Positions 8,961-18,313 of a DNA stretch of 64,000 nucleotides are shown piece by piece. Where the stretch lies: NCBI RefSeq assembly GCF_029846235.1, contig NZ_JARVWP010000004.1, positions 186,001-250,000 of the forward strand, in the 5' to 3' direction. Each line of letters opens with the position of its first letter. The first letter of the stretch is position 1. Origin of the DNA: Bradyrhizobium sp. CER78. GTDB lineage: Bacteria; Pseudomonadota; Alphaproteobacteria; Rhizobiales; Xanthobacteraceae. The position numbers and the translations under genes were made by a program. Under the pieces are notes generated by a model that ran no database searches, was not told the DNA's origin, and was given only the letters and a program-made list of their open reading frames with translations.

Positions 8961-10289
8961 ATGAGCGACGAAGTCGAGAAGCGCGCGATTGGGAAGATGA
9001 TGCGACGGCTGATTCCGTTCCTCATCCTGTGTTACTTCGTGGCCTATCTCGATCGCGTCAATGTCGGCTTCGCCAAGCTGCACATGAACACGGCGCTCGG
9101 CCTCAGCGAGGCCGCCTATGGGCTCGGGGCTGGCCTGTTCTTCGTCGGCTACTTCTTCTTCGAAGTCCCCTCCAACATCCTGCTGGAACGGTTCGGCGCG
9201 CGGCGCTGGATCGCCCGCATCATGATCAGCTGGGGCATCGTCTCGGCGGCATTCGCGTTCATCCCGCAGATGTCCGCGGCGAGCGGCCTTTCGAGCGAGT
9301 GGATCTTCTACTTCCTGCGCCTCCTACTCGGCGCCTGCGAGGCCGGCTTCTTCCCCGGCATCATCTTCTATCTGACACTCTGGTTCCCGACGATCTATCG
9401 CGCCCGCGTCATCAGCCTGTTCATGCTGGCGATCCCGATCTCGAGCATCATCGGAGCGCCGATCTCGGGCCTGCTGCTGAACCTGTCGGGCGCCGGCCTG
9501 ACCGGGTGGCAATGGCTGTTCATCTGCGAAGCGCTGCCGTCGGTCCTGGTCGGCTTCGCCGTGCTGGCCATGCTGCCCGACTTCCCGCGTCAGGCGAGTT
9601 GGTTGCAGCCCGACGAGATCAAATGGGTGCAGACCACCCTCGAGATCGAGCGGCAGAAGAAGGAAGCCGTGGAACACATCTCGGTGCTGCAGTCGCTCAC
9701 CGATCCGCGCGTCCTCGCCTGCGCCTTCGTCTATTTCTGCCTCAACGCCGCCAGCTACGGCGTCGCGTTCTTCCTGCCCACCATCATCAAGGCGTTCGGC
9801 GTCACCGACACCCAGACCGGCCTGATCGCAGCCCTGCCCTTCGTGTTCGGCGCGGTCGGCATGGTGCTGCTCGGCCGGCATTCCGACAAGACCGGTGAGC
9901 GGCGCTACCACGTCGCCGGAGCGCTGGTGCTCGCAGCCGTCGGCATCGGCCTGGCCGGGCTGGTCTCCAGTCCGGTGCTGATCGTCGGCCTGCTCTGCCT
10001 CGCGCAGATCGGCGTGTCGGCGGTGCCGCCGATGTTCTGGCCCATGCCGGCCAGCATCCTGAACGGCGCCTCGGCCGCGGCAGGCATTGCCGCGATCAAC
10101 TCGCTCGGCAATCTCTCGGGCTTCGCGGGCCCGTTCGCCATGGGCTATCTGAAAGACCTGACCGGCGGCTTCACCGCAGGCCTGCTGCTGCTCGCGGTCG
10201 TCGGCTTGATCGGCGCGCTCGTCACGATCCGGCTGCGGATCGATCCGGTGCTGGAGCGAGCCGCACGCGAGCCGATGCTGGCGCATTGA
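8961..10289 (+). CDS. MFS transporter, anion:cation symporter (phthalate/glucarate) type
   Basis: A 442-residue inner-membrane carrier with about twelve hydrophobic helices. The N-terminal YLDRVNVGFAKL motif, GLGAGLFFVGYFFFEVPSN and LLERFGARRW are hallmarks of the ACS family, which imports organic acids such as phthalate, tartrate or sugar acids. The start at 8961 has a good ribosome binding site (AAAGGGATGGG). It is divergent from a LysR gene that probably controls it. It sits inside the polysaccharide region but has no evident link to it. Confidence 0.9.
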   Translation: MSDEVEKRAIGKMMRRLIPFLILCYFVAYLDRVNVGFAKLHMNTALGLSEAAYGLGAGLFFVGYFFFEVPSNILLERFGARRWIARIMISWGIVSAAFAFIPQMSAASGLSSEWIFYFLRLLLGACEAGFFPGIIFYLTLWFPTIYRARVISLFMLAIPISSIIGAPISGLLLNLSGAGLTGWQWLFICEALPSVLVGFAVLAMLPDFPRQASWLQPDEIKWVQTTLEIERQKKEAVEHISVLQSLTDPRVLACAFVYFCLNAASYGVAFFLPTIIKAFGVTDTQTGLIAALPFVFGAVGMVLLGRHSDKTGERRYHVAGALVLAAVGIGLAGLVSSPVLIVGLLCLAQIGVSAVPPMFWPMPASILNGASAAAGIAAINSLGNLSGFAGPFAMGYLKDLTGGFTAGLLLLAVVGLIGALVTIRLRIDPVLERAAREPMLAH

Positions 10290-10328
10290 AGCGTCATCTG
10301 GAAAGGCGTGCAGCGGCTTTCCGAAACG

Positions 10329-10367
10329 AAAGCGCGATGACGATCAATCTGATCTCATCGCGCTTTT
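10329..10367. terminator. Bidirectional hairpin terminator
   Basis: Perfect 12-base stem AAAGCGCGATGA / TCATCGCGCTTT with T-rich ends on both strands. It lies between the convergent MFS gene (plus) and the chain-length protein gene (minus), so it can serve both. Confidence 0.75.
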
Positions 10368-10377
10368 GAGGTCTGGT

Positions 10378-12702
10378 TCAGGCCGCGACGACCCGGGGGC
10401 CCGTCACGGCCGCTTCCGACGGCGCGCAGGGCTTGCTCAGCATCGTCACTTCGGAGAAGCCGACGGCCCTGAGCTGATCGACCATCTGATGGCGGGCATC
10501 CTGCGCCATGGCGGCATCCGGCACGACGATGGCCTGCGCCTTCGCGGTCAGCAGTTCGGCCGGCAGGTCGACGGCGGAGCCGGCGTCGAGCAGCACGTGG
10601 TCGTAGACCCGGAGCAGCGCATCGATCGCAAGCGCCAGCCGCGGCGATTGCAGATGGCTGCGATCGAAGCCCGGGCGTCCGGCGCTGACGATCTGAACCC
10701 GCGACTGCCGATCCTTGGTGATGATCTGAGCGAACGTCGCCTCGCCCTGCATCAGCTCGGCCAGGCCGGGCGCCGCGGGATCGACGGTCGCCGTCGCTAG
10801 CACCGGCGAGGACGCGACGAGATCGATCACCACGACCTTGGCCTGACGTGCCATCAGACGGGCCAGCGTCAGCGCGGTCCACGTGACGCTCTCACCGGTG
10901 GCCGGACCGAGCACCGTGACCTTGTGGGCGGCGGGACCGGCCGCGACGAGACGCTCGGCCAGCGCGCCGATCTCGTCGACCGTTTGGACGGGCGCAGGCT
11001 GCGGCTCGCTGATGACGGGCTCGTAGGCCATTGCGGGCTCCAGTTCTGGCTCCGGCGCAAGGCTCGGTGCGAGCGGCGATGCGAGCTCGGGTTCAGGCGG
11101 CAGCCTCGGCGCTGGCTCGGCCGCGGTCTCCATGACCGGTTCGCGGCGCCGGATCACTGCGGCGGCCGGTGCGAAGGCGCGGCCCACGGCGCCGGGCGCG
11201 GAGATGCGCAGCAATTCGCCTGTTATGATGATGCCGGACGACAGCAACAGCGTCGCCAGTGTTGCGATCAGCACGATCGGCAGCTTCTTCGGATAGGCCG
11301 GCGTGTTGGAGACCGTGGCGCGCGAGATGATGCGGCCGTCGGTCGGCGCCGCCTCGATGTTCTCGCGTGCGGTCGCCTCGCGATATTTGGCGAGATAGGC
11401 TTCCAGCAGATCGCGCTGCGCCTTGGCCTCACGCTCCAGCCCGCGCAGCTGCACATCCTGACCATTGCTCGATGCCGCCTGCTTCTTCGACTGGTCCAGG
11501 CTCGCTTGCAACGCCTGGACACGGCCGTCGGCGACGCGGGCATCGTTGTCGAGCGAGCGCGAGATCTTGCCGGCCTCCTCGCGCAACTGGCGGTCGAGAT
11601 CGGAGATCTGCGCCTTCAATTCCTTGATGCGCGGGTGGTTGTCGAGCAGCGTCGACGACTGCTCGGCGAGCTGGGCGCGCAGCGTGCCGCGCTGCTCGGC
11701 GAGCCTGCGGATCAGCTCGGAATTGAGCACTTCCGAAGCCTCGATCGGCTTGCCGCTCTGAAGCATCTCGCGGATCAGCCGCGCCTTGGTCTCGGCATCC
11801 GCCTTCAGCGCGCGGGCATTGTTGAGCTGCGTGTTCAGCTCGCCCATCTGCTGGTTGGACAGCGGGATGTTGTTGGTGCCGACGAACAGGCTCGACTTGG
11901 AGCGGAATTCCTCGACGCGCGAATCCGCGTCGGCGACCTTGGTGCGCAGCTTGTCGATCTCGCCCAGCAACCACGTGCTGGCGGACTTGGCTTGATCCTG
12001 CCGTGCCGCCTGCTGCAGCACGAGATAGCCGTCCGCGATCGAGTTGGCGACGCGGGCGGCGAGATCAGGATCCTCCGACTGGAATTCGATCACGATGACG
12101 CGCGACTTGTCGACCGCATAGGCCTGGAAGCGCTCATAGAAGGCGTCGAGCACCCGCTCTTCCGGCGTCAGGCTGAACGGATCGCGGCCGATGCCGAACA
12201 GCGCCAGCAGCGACTTCAGCGGGGAGAAGCCGCGCAGCACCGGATCGAACTCCGGACGCTCGGCGAGCTTGTTCTTCTTGATGATGTCACGCGCGAGATC
12301 GCGCGACATCACGAGCTGGACCTGGCTGGTCACGGCCTCGGCATCGAGCGAGGTGCGTTCGAGGTCGCGTTCGCCGTTCGGGCGCAGGAAGGCGTTCTCG
12401 CGATTGTCGATCAGGATTCGCGCTTCCGACTTGTAGCGCGGCGTCACGACGTTGACGGCAGCGAGCGACAGCGCAAACACCAGCACGGTCGGCACGACGA
12501 TCCAGCTTCGCTTACGCGCCAGCGCGCGCCCGAGCACATGCAGATCGAGATCGGTTGCCGGCGCCGCACGCGCCGGCTCGTCAGGAGCTGACATCGGCGA
12601 AGCCGGCTTCGCGACGGCCTCGTCGGCGACGGGCGCAGACTTCGGCAGCGCCCGCTGCACGACGGTCTTTTCGTTGCCTCTACGCCAGAATGCAAAACGC
12701 AT
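10378..12702 (-). CDS. Exopolysaccharide chain-length protein: Wzz domain fused to degenerate BY-kinase-like domain
   Basis: A 774-residue inner-membrane protein. A Wzz domain with first transmembrane helix (~75-95) precedes a long coiled-coil periplasmic region (~200-440) and a second helix (~475-500) with the PxxP-like AYPKKLPIV just before it. A Pro/Glu-rich linker leads to a C-terminal P-loop-like domain (~600-774). The expected Walker A lysine is missing: the segment reads VLGPATGESVTWTA. There is no C-terminal tyrosine cluster. It probably acts as a polysaccharide co-polymerase without kinase activity. The start at 12702 has GGGAG upstream. It is divergent from the export lipoprotein gene. 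Confidence 0.88.
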   Translation of the reverse strand: MRFAFWRRGNEKTVVQRALPKSAPVADEAVAKPASPMSAPDEPARAAPATDLDLHVLGRALARKRSWIVVPTVLVFALSLAAVNVVTPRYKSEARILIDNRENAFLRPNGERDLERTSLDAEAVTSQVQLVMSRDLARDIIKKNKLAERPEFDPVLRGFSPLKSLLALFGIGRDPFSLTPEERVLDAFYERFQAYAVDKSRVIVIEFQSEDPDLAARVANSIADGYLVLQQAARQDQAKSASTWLLGEIDKLRTKVADADSRVEEFRSKSSLFVGTNNIPLSNQQMGELNTQLNNARALKADAETKARLIREMLQSGKPIEASEVLNSELIRRLAEQRGTLRAQLAEQSSTLLDNHPRIKELKAQISDLDRQLREEAGKISRSLDNDARVADGRVQALQASLDQSKKQAASSNGQDVQLRGLEREAKAQRDLLEAYLAKYREATARENIEAAPTDGRIISRATVSNTPAYPKKLPIVLIATLATLLLSSGIIITGELLRISAPGAVGRAFAPAAAVIRRREPVMETAAEPAPRLPPEPELASPLAPSLAPEPELEPAMAYEPVISEPQPAPVQTVDEIGALAERLVAAGPAAHKVTVLGPATGESVTWTALTLARLMARQAKVVVIDLVASSPVLATATVDPAAPGLAELMQGEATFAQIITKDRQSRVQIVSAGRPGFDRSHLQSPRLALAIDALLRVYDHVLLDAGSAVDLPAELLTAKAQAIVVPDAAMAQDARHQMVDQLRAVGFSEVTMLSKPCAPSEAAVTGPRVVAA

Positions 12703-12876
12703 AACGAACTCCCGCGGACGCCGCGATTCCACCTCAATGCCGGCGATTACAGTCCATTAAGGTTGCTGCTGGGTTAATCGGCGCGGTTGACGGATGCGGC
12801 TGCCACCACCGCCCGTCATGCTTTGTTAACCATGAGTGCCGTTAATCGGGGCCGGTAATTTCGTGGGATTCCTCAC

Positions 12877-13503
12877 ATGCGCAATTTGCGCGCTCCCCTT
12901 GTTTGTCTGATTGCTGCGCTCGCGCTGTCGGGCTGCATGGGCTGGACGTCGCCGATTGCCGGCGACCCGACTCTCGATCCGATGGCATATGGGCAGCCCT
13001 CCTTTGCCGGGCCGGTCGCCTATGCCGAGCCTGCCCCGACGCGCGAGGCCTATAATCTCGGCCCCGGCGACAAGCTTCGCGTCGTGGTCTATGGCCAAGA
13101 AGGCCTCACCAACTCCTATGCGATCGATGCAGCCGGCGCGATCACGATGCCGCTGGTCGGCTCGGTGCCGGCGCGCGGTCGCACGCCTGCCGGGCTTGCC
13201 GCCGAGATCACCGCACGGCTGCGCAACGGCTTCATCCGCGAGCCGTCGGTGGCGGCCGAGATCGAATCCTACCGGCCGTTCTTCATCCTCGGTGAAGTCC
13301 AGGCCCCCGGCCAATATCCCTACGTGCCCAACATGACGGTCGAGAGCGCGGTGGCGATCGCCGGCGGCTTCTCGCCGCGCGCCCGGCGCGACGAGGTCAC
13401 CCTCACCCACACCGATGCATCGGGCGCCGGCCGCTTCGTCGCTCGCCTGGGCACGCCGATCGGCCCGGGTGACACCGTGCTCGTCGGCGAACGCTGGTTC
13501 TGA
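12877..13503 (+). CDS. Polysaccharide export lipoprotein (Wza/ExoF-like, Poly_export)
   Basis: A 208-residue outer-membrane-associated export protein. It has a lipoprotein signal with lipobox ALSGC (~16-20), then the Poly_export domain (YNLGPGDKLRVVVYGQEGL...ITMPLVGSV) and a SLBB-like part (FILGEVQAPGQYPYVPNMTVESAVAIAGGF). It is shorter than Wza, as is usual for the rhizobial form. It lies three bases before the GT4 gene and is divergent from the chain-length gene, so these are one export module. Confidence 0.92.
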   Translation: MRNLRAPLVCLIAALALSGCMGWTSPIAGDPTLDPMAYGQPSFAGPVAYAEPAPTREAYNLGPGDKLRVVVYGQEGLTNSYAIDAAGAITMPLVGSVPARGRTPAGLAAEITARLRNGFIREPSVAAEIESYRPFFILGEVQAPGQYPYVPNMTVESAVAIAGGFSPRARRDEVTLTHTDASGAGRFVARLGTPIGPGDTVLVGERWF

Positions 13504-13506
13504 TCG

Positions 13507-14646
13507 ATGGCGCAGGATCACAATCAGGACCAGCCGCTTCGCATCCTGCATGTCGTCCGTGCCCCGGTCGGCGGCATCATTCGTCACATCCTCGATGTCG
13601 CCAACGGCCAGATCGAGCGCGGCCACCATGTCGGCATCGTCGCCGACAGTTTGACCGGCGGCACCCGTGCCGACGCGGTGCTGGCCGAGATCGAGCCGCG
13701 GCTCAAGCTCGGCGTCCACCGGGTCGCGATACGCCGCGAGCCGCGCTTCGCCGACTTCATGGTCTGGGCGCATATCGCGGGCCTGATCCGCAAGCTGAAG
13801 CCCGATGTCGTGCACGGCCATGGCGCCAAGGCCGGCGCCTATGTCCGGCTGCGGCGGCGCTCGAACAAGGTGATCCGGGTCTACACACCGCATGGCGGCT
13901 CGCTGCACTATCCGCTCGACACCTGGAAGGGCCGCTTCTACAGCCAGCTCGAGCGCACGCTGATGAACAGCACCGACCTGTTCTTGTTCGAGAGCGCATT
14001 CGCGCGCGACACCTATCAGCGCACCGTCGGCAAGCCCTCAGGCCTCGTCCGCTGCGTCTTCAACGGCGTCACGTCAGAGGAATTCGAACCGGTTGCCAAG
14101 GCCGATGATGCCACCGACGTCGCCTATGTCGGCGAATTCCGCCGCATCAAGGGCGCCGATCTGCTGATCGACGCGGTCGCCAAGTTGCGCGCCGACGGCA
14201 AGCCCGTGACGCTGACGCTCGGCGGTGACGGCGAGGAGTTCGAGCGGCTCAAGGAGCAGGTGAAGCGGCTGTCGCTCGGCGATGCCGTCCGCTTCATCGG
14301 CCACGTCAAGGCGCGCTTCGGCTTCTCCAAGGGCAGCCTGCTGGTCGTTCCCTCGCGCGGCGATTCGATGCCGTATGTGGTGATCGAGGCCGGCGCTGCG
14401 GGAATTCCGATGATCGCCGCCAATGTCGGCGGCATCCCGGAGATCTTCGATACCCACACCGACGCCCTGTTCGCGCCGAGCAATGCCGCCGCGATGGCCG
14501 ATGCGATCAAGGCCGCGCTCGACAATCCCGCCGCGACCGCCACACGCGCGCAAAAACTGCGCGAGCGGATTTCCGAACATTTCTCGCAGAGCGCGATGGT
14601 CGAGGGCGTGCTGGCCGGCTATCGCGATGCATTTGCCAAACGTTAA
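13507..14646 (+). CDS. Glycosyltransferase family 4
   Basis: A 379-residue GT-B fold enzyme, cytoplasmic. The N-terminal domain has ILHVVRAPVGGIIRHILDVANG and VVHGHGAKAGAYVRL. The C-terminal domain contains the nucleotide-sugar binding part VAYVGEFRRIKGADLLIDAV, LTLGGDGEEFERL and VPSRGDSMPYVVIEAGAAG, with the EX7E-type glutamate. It follows the export lipoprotein by three bases, so it belongs to the same operon and probably adds a sugar to the lipid-linked repeat unit. Confidence 0.92.
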   Translation: MAQDHNQDQPLRILHVVRAPVGGIIRHILDVANGQIERGHHVGIVADSLTGGTRADAVLAEIEPRLKLGVHRVAIRREPRFADFMVWAHIAGLIRKLKPDVVHGHGAKAGAYVRLRRRSNKVIRVYTPHGGSLHYPLDTWKGRFYSQLERTLMNSTDLFLFESAFARDTYQRTVGKPSGLVRCVFNGVTSEEFEPVAKADDATDVAYVGEFRRIKGADLLIDAVAKLRADGKPVTLTLGGDGEEFERLKEQVKRLSLGDAVRFIGHVKARFGFSKGSLLVVPSRGDSMPYVVIEAGAAGIPMIAANVGGIPEIFDTHTDALFAPSNAAAMADAIKAALDNPAATATRAQKLRERISEHFSQSAMVEGVLAGYRDAFAKR

Positions 14647-14761
14647 CCACTTCTTGCACACGTAACCGTTTCTTCCGATTTGTCCCCTTAAGTCAAGTCC
14701 GGGGGAATTTCGGTGCTGCGCGCGGATGCCCATCTGCAAGCGCAGGAATGGACGTGGACTC

Positions 14762-16306
14762 GTGGAACCGTTTAACGCACGCTCGATGCTGGATGCCGCT
14801 GCGTCTGCGACGGCTGCTCAGCCGCAGGTCGAACGCCGCCGCCGCCTGTCGCCGGTCGCGCTCGCCGTTACCAATCAGAAAGTTCGCGGCGCCTACTCGC
14901 CGGTCGTGATCGCAGGCGTGGTTCGCCTCGCCGACTTCGTGCTGCTGAGCCTCGTCGGCGTCGGACTCTATTTGGCTTATGTCAGGCCGCTCGCCGGCGG
15001 CGGCATCCATTGGGGATACATCACCTCGATCCTCGGCATGTCCGCCGCGGCCGTGGTCTGCTTCCAGTCCGCCGACATCTACCAGGTGCAGATCTTCCGC
15101 GGCCAGCTTCGCCAGATGACGCGGATGATCTCGTCATGGGCCTTCGTGTTCCTGCTGTTCATCGGCGTCTCCTTCCTGGTCAAGCTCGGCGGCGAGGTGT
15201 CGCGGGTCTGGCTGTCGTCGTTCTTCTGCGTTGGGCTTGCGGTCCTGATCGCCGAACGGCTGGCGCTGCGTTCGATGGTGCGCGCCTGGGCGCATGACGG
15301 CCGGCTCGACCGCCGCACCATCATCGTCGGCGCCGACCAGAACGGCGAGAAGCTGATCGAGGCGCTGAACGCCGACGACGACACGGACATCCACGTGCTC
15401 GGCGTGTTCGACGATCGCAATGACAGCCGCGCCATGGAGACGTGCGCCGGCTCGCCGAAGCTCGGCAAGGTCGACGACATCGTCGAGTTCGCCCGCCGCA
15501 CCCGCGTCGACCTCGTGCTGTTCGCGCTGCCGATCTCGGCCGAGACCCGCATCCTGGAAATGCTGAAGAAGCTGTGGGTGCTGCCGGTCGACATCCGCCT
15601 GTCGGCCCATACCAACAAGCTGCGCTTTCGCCCCCGCTCCTATTCCTATGTCGGCAAGGTGCCGACGCTTGACGTGTTCGAGGCGCCGATCACCGACTGG
15701 GACCTGGTGCTGAAATGGCTGTTCGACCGCGTGGTCGGCGGCCTCGCATTGCTCGCGGCGCTGCCGGTGCTGGGACTGGTGGCACTCGCGGTGAAGCTCG
15801 ACAGCCCCGGCCCGGTGCTGTTCCGCCAGAAGCGCTTCGGCTTCAACAATGAGCGGATCGACGTCTACAAGTTCCGCTCGCTCTACCACCATCAGGCCGA
15901 TCCGACCGCCTCCAAGGTCGTGACCAAGAACGATCCGCGCGTCACCCGCGTCGGCCGCTTCATCCGCAAAACCTCGCTCGACGAATTGCCGCAGCTGTTC
16001 AACGTCGTGCTGAAGGGCAATCTCTCGCTGGTTGGCCCGCGCCCGCACGCCGTGCAGAGCAAGCTGGAGAACCGCCTGTTCGACGAGGCCGTCGACGGCT
16101 ACTTCGCGCGCCACCGCGTCAAGCCCGGCATCACCGGCTGGGCGCAGATCAACGGCTGGCGCGGCGAGGTCGACACCGACGAGAAGATCCAGAAGCGCGT
16201 CGAATACGACCTCTATTACATCGAAAATTGGTCGGTGCTGTTCGACCTCTACATCCTGCTCAAGACCCCGTTCTCGCTGATTACAAAGAACGAGAACGCG
16301 TATTGA
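14762..16306 (+). CDS. Undecaprenyl-phosphate glucose (sugar) phosphotransferase, WcaJ type
   Basis: Initiates repeat-unit synthesis by moving a hexose-1-phosphate to undecaprenyl phosphate. It has four to five N-terminal membrane helices (residues ~40-160), a Rossmann-like middle and the C-terminal bacterial sugar transferase domain: [43 protein letters not shown] and [16 protein letters not shown]. The GTG at 14762 ([10 protein letters not shown]) is preferred because the preceding in-frame residues from 14726 look noncoding; an ATG there is the alternative. It lies downstream of the GT4 gene and upstream of the ligase gene. Confidence 0.92.
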   Translation: MEPFNARSMLDAAASATAAQPQVERRRRLSPVALAVTNQKVRGAYSPVVIAGVVRLADFVLLSLVGVGLYLAYVRPLAGGGIHWGYITSILGMSAAAVVCFQSADIYQVQIFRGQLRQMTRMISSWAFVFLLFIGVSFLVKLGGEVSRVWLSSFFCVGLAVLIAERLALRSMVRAWAHDGRLDRRTIIVGADQNGEKLIEALNADDDTDIHVLGVFDDRNDSRAMETCAGSPKLGKVDDIVEFARRTRVDLVLFALPISAETRILEMLKKLWVLPVDIRLSAHTNKLRFRPRSYSYVGKVPTLDVFEAPITDWDLVLKWLFDRVVGGLALLAALPVLGLVALAVKLDSPGPVLFRQKRFGFNNERIDVYKFRSLYHHQADPTASKVVTKNDPRVTRVGRFIRKTSLDELPQLFNVVLKGNLSLVGPRPHAVQSKLENRLFDEAVDGYFARHRVKPGITGWAQINGWRGEVDTDEKIQKRVEYDLYYIENWSVLFDLYILLKTPFSLITKNENAY

Positions 16307-16329
16307 GATTGGCGGGAATCGGACCGCGC

Positions 16330-16411
16330 GTCATTGCGAGCGCAGCGAAGCAATCCACGCTGCAACTCGGGGATAGATGGATTGCTTCGTCGCTTCGCTT
16401 CTCGCAATGAC
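16330..16411. repeat. Palindromic repeat, family A copy 1
   Basis: Inverted-repeat element whose ends read GTCATTGCGAGCG and CTCGCAATGAC, with inner arms GAAGCAATCCA and TGGATTGCTTC. A longer copy lies at 20858-20973. It separates two polysaccharide genes and could fold in the mRNA. Confidence 0.8.
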
Positions 16412-16455
16412 GGAGGGACGGAGCCAGTGTTTGTATCGCGTTGCGTGAGTATCCG

Positions 16456-17724
16456 ATGGCCTATGCGGCGACAGCCGGGACGTCCCAATCGCTGACATCG
16501 GCGCCGCCGGGCGTGCTGGCGCTGCAGCGGGCGCTGGTATGGCTTGCCAGCGCGTCGATCGCCATCGTGTTCATCGAGCCGAGCCCGTATGAGCTGGTCA
16601 CGCTGACCGCCTGCGTGCTGTTCTTTGCCACGGGCCTGCGCATGCAGCTGGTGTTCATGCCGCTGCTGTTCACGCTGATCGTGCTCAATGTCGGCTACAG
16701 CATCGGCGCGGTGCCGTTCCTCGACAAGCCGGAGGTGGTGAACTGGGTCCTCACCTCGTGGTACATGGCCGTCACCGTCATCTTCTTCGCGATGGTGATG
16801 TCGGAGGACACCGAGGCGCGGCTCGACATGCTGCGCCGTGGGCTGATCGTCGGCGCCATGATCGCCTCGCTGGCGGGTATCGCCGGCTACTTCCATCTGG
16901 TGCCCGGCGGCTATGATCTGCTGACGCTGTATGATCGCGCCCGCGGCACCTTCAAGGATCCCAACGTGCTCGGCGCGTTCCTGATCCTGCCCGCGCTGTT
17001 CACGCTGCAGAGCGTGGTCTCCGACCGCTTCGGCAAGGCGTTCCGCAACGCCATCGCCTTCGGCATCATCTCGCTGGCGATCCTGCTGTCATTCTCCCGC
17101 GCCGCCTGGGGCGGCCTCGTGATCACCGCGGCGTTCATGCTGACGCTGATGGTGTTCACCAGCCGCTCGCAGGCGCAGCGGTCGCGCATCATCGTGATGA
17201 CCTTGATCGCCGCCGTTCTGGCCGTTGCGCTGATTGCGGTGCTGCTGTCGATCGGCACGGTCGCAGACATGTTCAAGCAGCGCGCGAGCTTCGACCAGAG
17301 CTACGACGAAGGCCGCTTCGGCCGGTTCGGCCGCCACATCCTCGGCGCGCAGATGGCATTGGAACTGCCGTTCGGCATCGGGCCGCTCCAGTTCCACACC
17401 TATTTCCCCGAGGACACCCACAACTCCTTCCTCAACGCCTTCATGTCGGGCGGCTGGATCTCGGGCATCTGCTATCCGGCGCTGGTGTTCGTCAGCGCGA
17501 TCATCGGATTCCGCTACATCTACATGCGGGTGCCGTGGCAGCGCGACTATCTGGCGATCTTCTCGGCCTTCCTCGGCATCGCCGGCGAGAGCTTCATCAT
17601 CGATACCGACCATTGGCGGCATTTCTGGATGATGCTGGGCACGATGTGGGGCATGTATGCGGCGGCCGAGCGCTACCGCGCGACATCGCTCGACGTCAGC
17701 GACGAGACTTCGGCGGCATCTTGA
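16456..17724 (+). CDS. O-antigen ligase / polysaccharide polymerase family membrane protein
   Basis: A 422-residue polytopic inner-membrane protein with about ten to twelve hydrophobic segments. The Wzy_C-type region carries ARGTFKDPNVLGAFL, SFSRAAWGGL, and a loop with EDTHNSFLNAFMSGGWISG, matching the O-antigen ligase family. In an exopolysaccharide locus it could be the polymerase (Wzy) or the ligase. The ATG at 16456 is chosen; a TTG at 16441 is possible. The last 29 bases overlap the convergent marR gene. Confidence 0.87.
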   Translation: MAYAATAGTSQSLTSAPPGVLALQRALVWLASASIAIVFIEPSPYELVTLTACVLFFATGLRMQLVFMPLLFTLIVLNVGYSIGAVPFLDKPEVVNWVLTSWYMAVTVIFFAMVMSEDTEARLDMLRRGLIVGAMIASLAGIAGYFHLVPGGYDLLTLYDRARGTFKDPNVLGAFLILPALFTLQSVVSDRFGKAFRNAIAFGIISLAILLSFSRAAWGGLVITAAFMLTLMVFTSRSQAQRSRIIVMTLIAAVLAVALIAVLLSIGTVADMFKQRASFDQSYDEGRFGRFGRHILGAQMALELPFGIGPLQFHTYFPEDTHNSFLNAFMSGGWISGICYPALVFVSAIIGFRYIYMRVPWQRDYLAIFSAFLGIAGESFIIDTDHWRHFWMMLGTMWGMYAAAERYRATSLDVSDETSAAS

Positions 17725-18220
17725 GCTTGGCGCGCTGCTCGGGCGGCGTGTCGATCACGCCCTTCAGCGCGGCGGTCGCCTCCAGCACCCCCTTGTAGCC
17801 GTCATTGGCGAAGCGCAGCAGCAGCCGCAACTCGTCTTCGCTGTAGTTGCTCCAGACCTTGCGCATCGCCTCCTGCATGGGCACGTAGAACTTGCCGATC
17901 TCGGCGGCCTTTTCCTCGATCACCGAGATGAAGACCTTGCGGCGGTCGCTCTCGTCCCGCTCGCGGCGCACGTAACCCGCCTTCTCCATCCGATCCACCA
18001 CACCCGTGATGGCGCCCGTGGTCAGCCCGGTCACCTCGGCAAGACGGCCGGCGGTCACCCGCCCCTCGAGCAGCAGGATATCCATGCACTCCATGTCGGA
18101 GTTGGAGATTCCGGCAACTTCCGCAACGGCTTGGCCGTACATCACGCCCTGCGCGGATGACCGGCGCATCGCCTCCTCGAGTTCCTGCACCAGCGCTTCG
18201 CGCGACTTCGCACTTGACAA
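17696..18220 (-). CDS. MarR-family transcriptional regulator
   Basis: A 174-residue winged-helix regulator. The recognition region is LEGRVTAGRLAEVTGLTTGAITGVVDRMEKAGYVRRERDESDRRKVF (~55-100), a full MarR DNA-binding domain and wing. It starts at a TTG with AGGAG upstream. It is divergent from the FAD monooxygenase, with an inverted repeat in the gap, so it probably controls that gene and itself. Its 3' end overlaps the O-antigen ligase gene by 29 bases tail to tail. Confidence 0.9.
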   Translation of the reverse strand: MSSAKSREALVQELEEAMRRSSAQGVMYGQAVAEVAGISNSDMECMDILLLEGRVTAGRLAEVTGLTTGAITGVVDRMEKAGYVRRERDESDRRKVFISVIEEKAAEIGKFYVPMQEAMRKVWSNYSEDELRLLLRFANDGYKGVLEATAALKGVIDTPPEQRAKLKMPPKSRR

Positions 18221-18231
18221 AGCTGCTCCTG

Positions 18232-18266
18232 TATCTTACTTGCCTAATATCTTATAAACTAAGATA
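18232..18266. promoter_or_regulatory. Likely MarR operator in the divergent gap
   Basis: A 7-base inverted repeat TATCTTA-N5-TAAGATA at 18248-18266, with a further TATCTTA half-site at 18232-18238. The gap is unusually AT-rich for this genome. Binding here would cover both the marR and the monooxygenase 5' regions. Confidence 0.55.
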
Positions 18267-18313
18267 ATCAGCAACTAACCTTTCGTAGCCCACACGGATG
18301 CATGGAGCAAGGC

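Noticed and set aside
8764..8964. 66-codon plus-strand frame in the LysR/MFS gap
   Set aside because: No family features. It overlaps the start of the MFS gene and lies in a control region.
10924..12591. 555-codon plus-strand frame opposite the Wzz-type gene
   Set aside because: Antisense to a well-supported gene; Arg/Leu/Gly-rich shadow translation.
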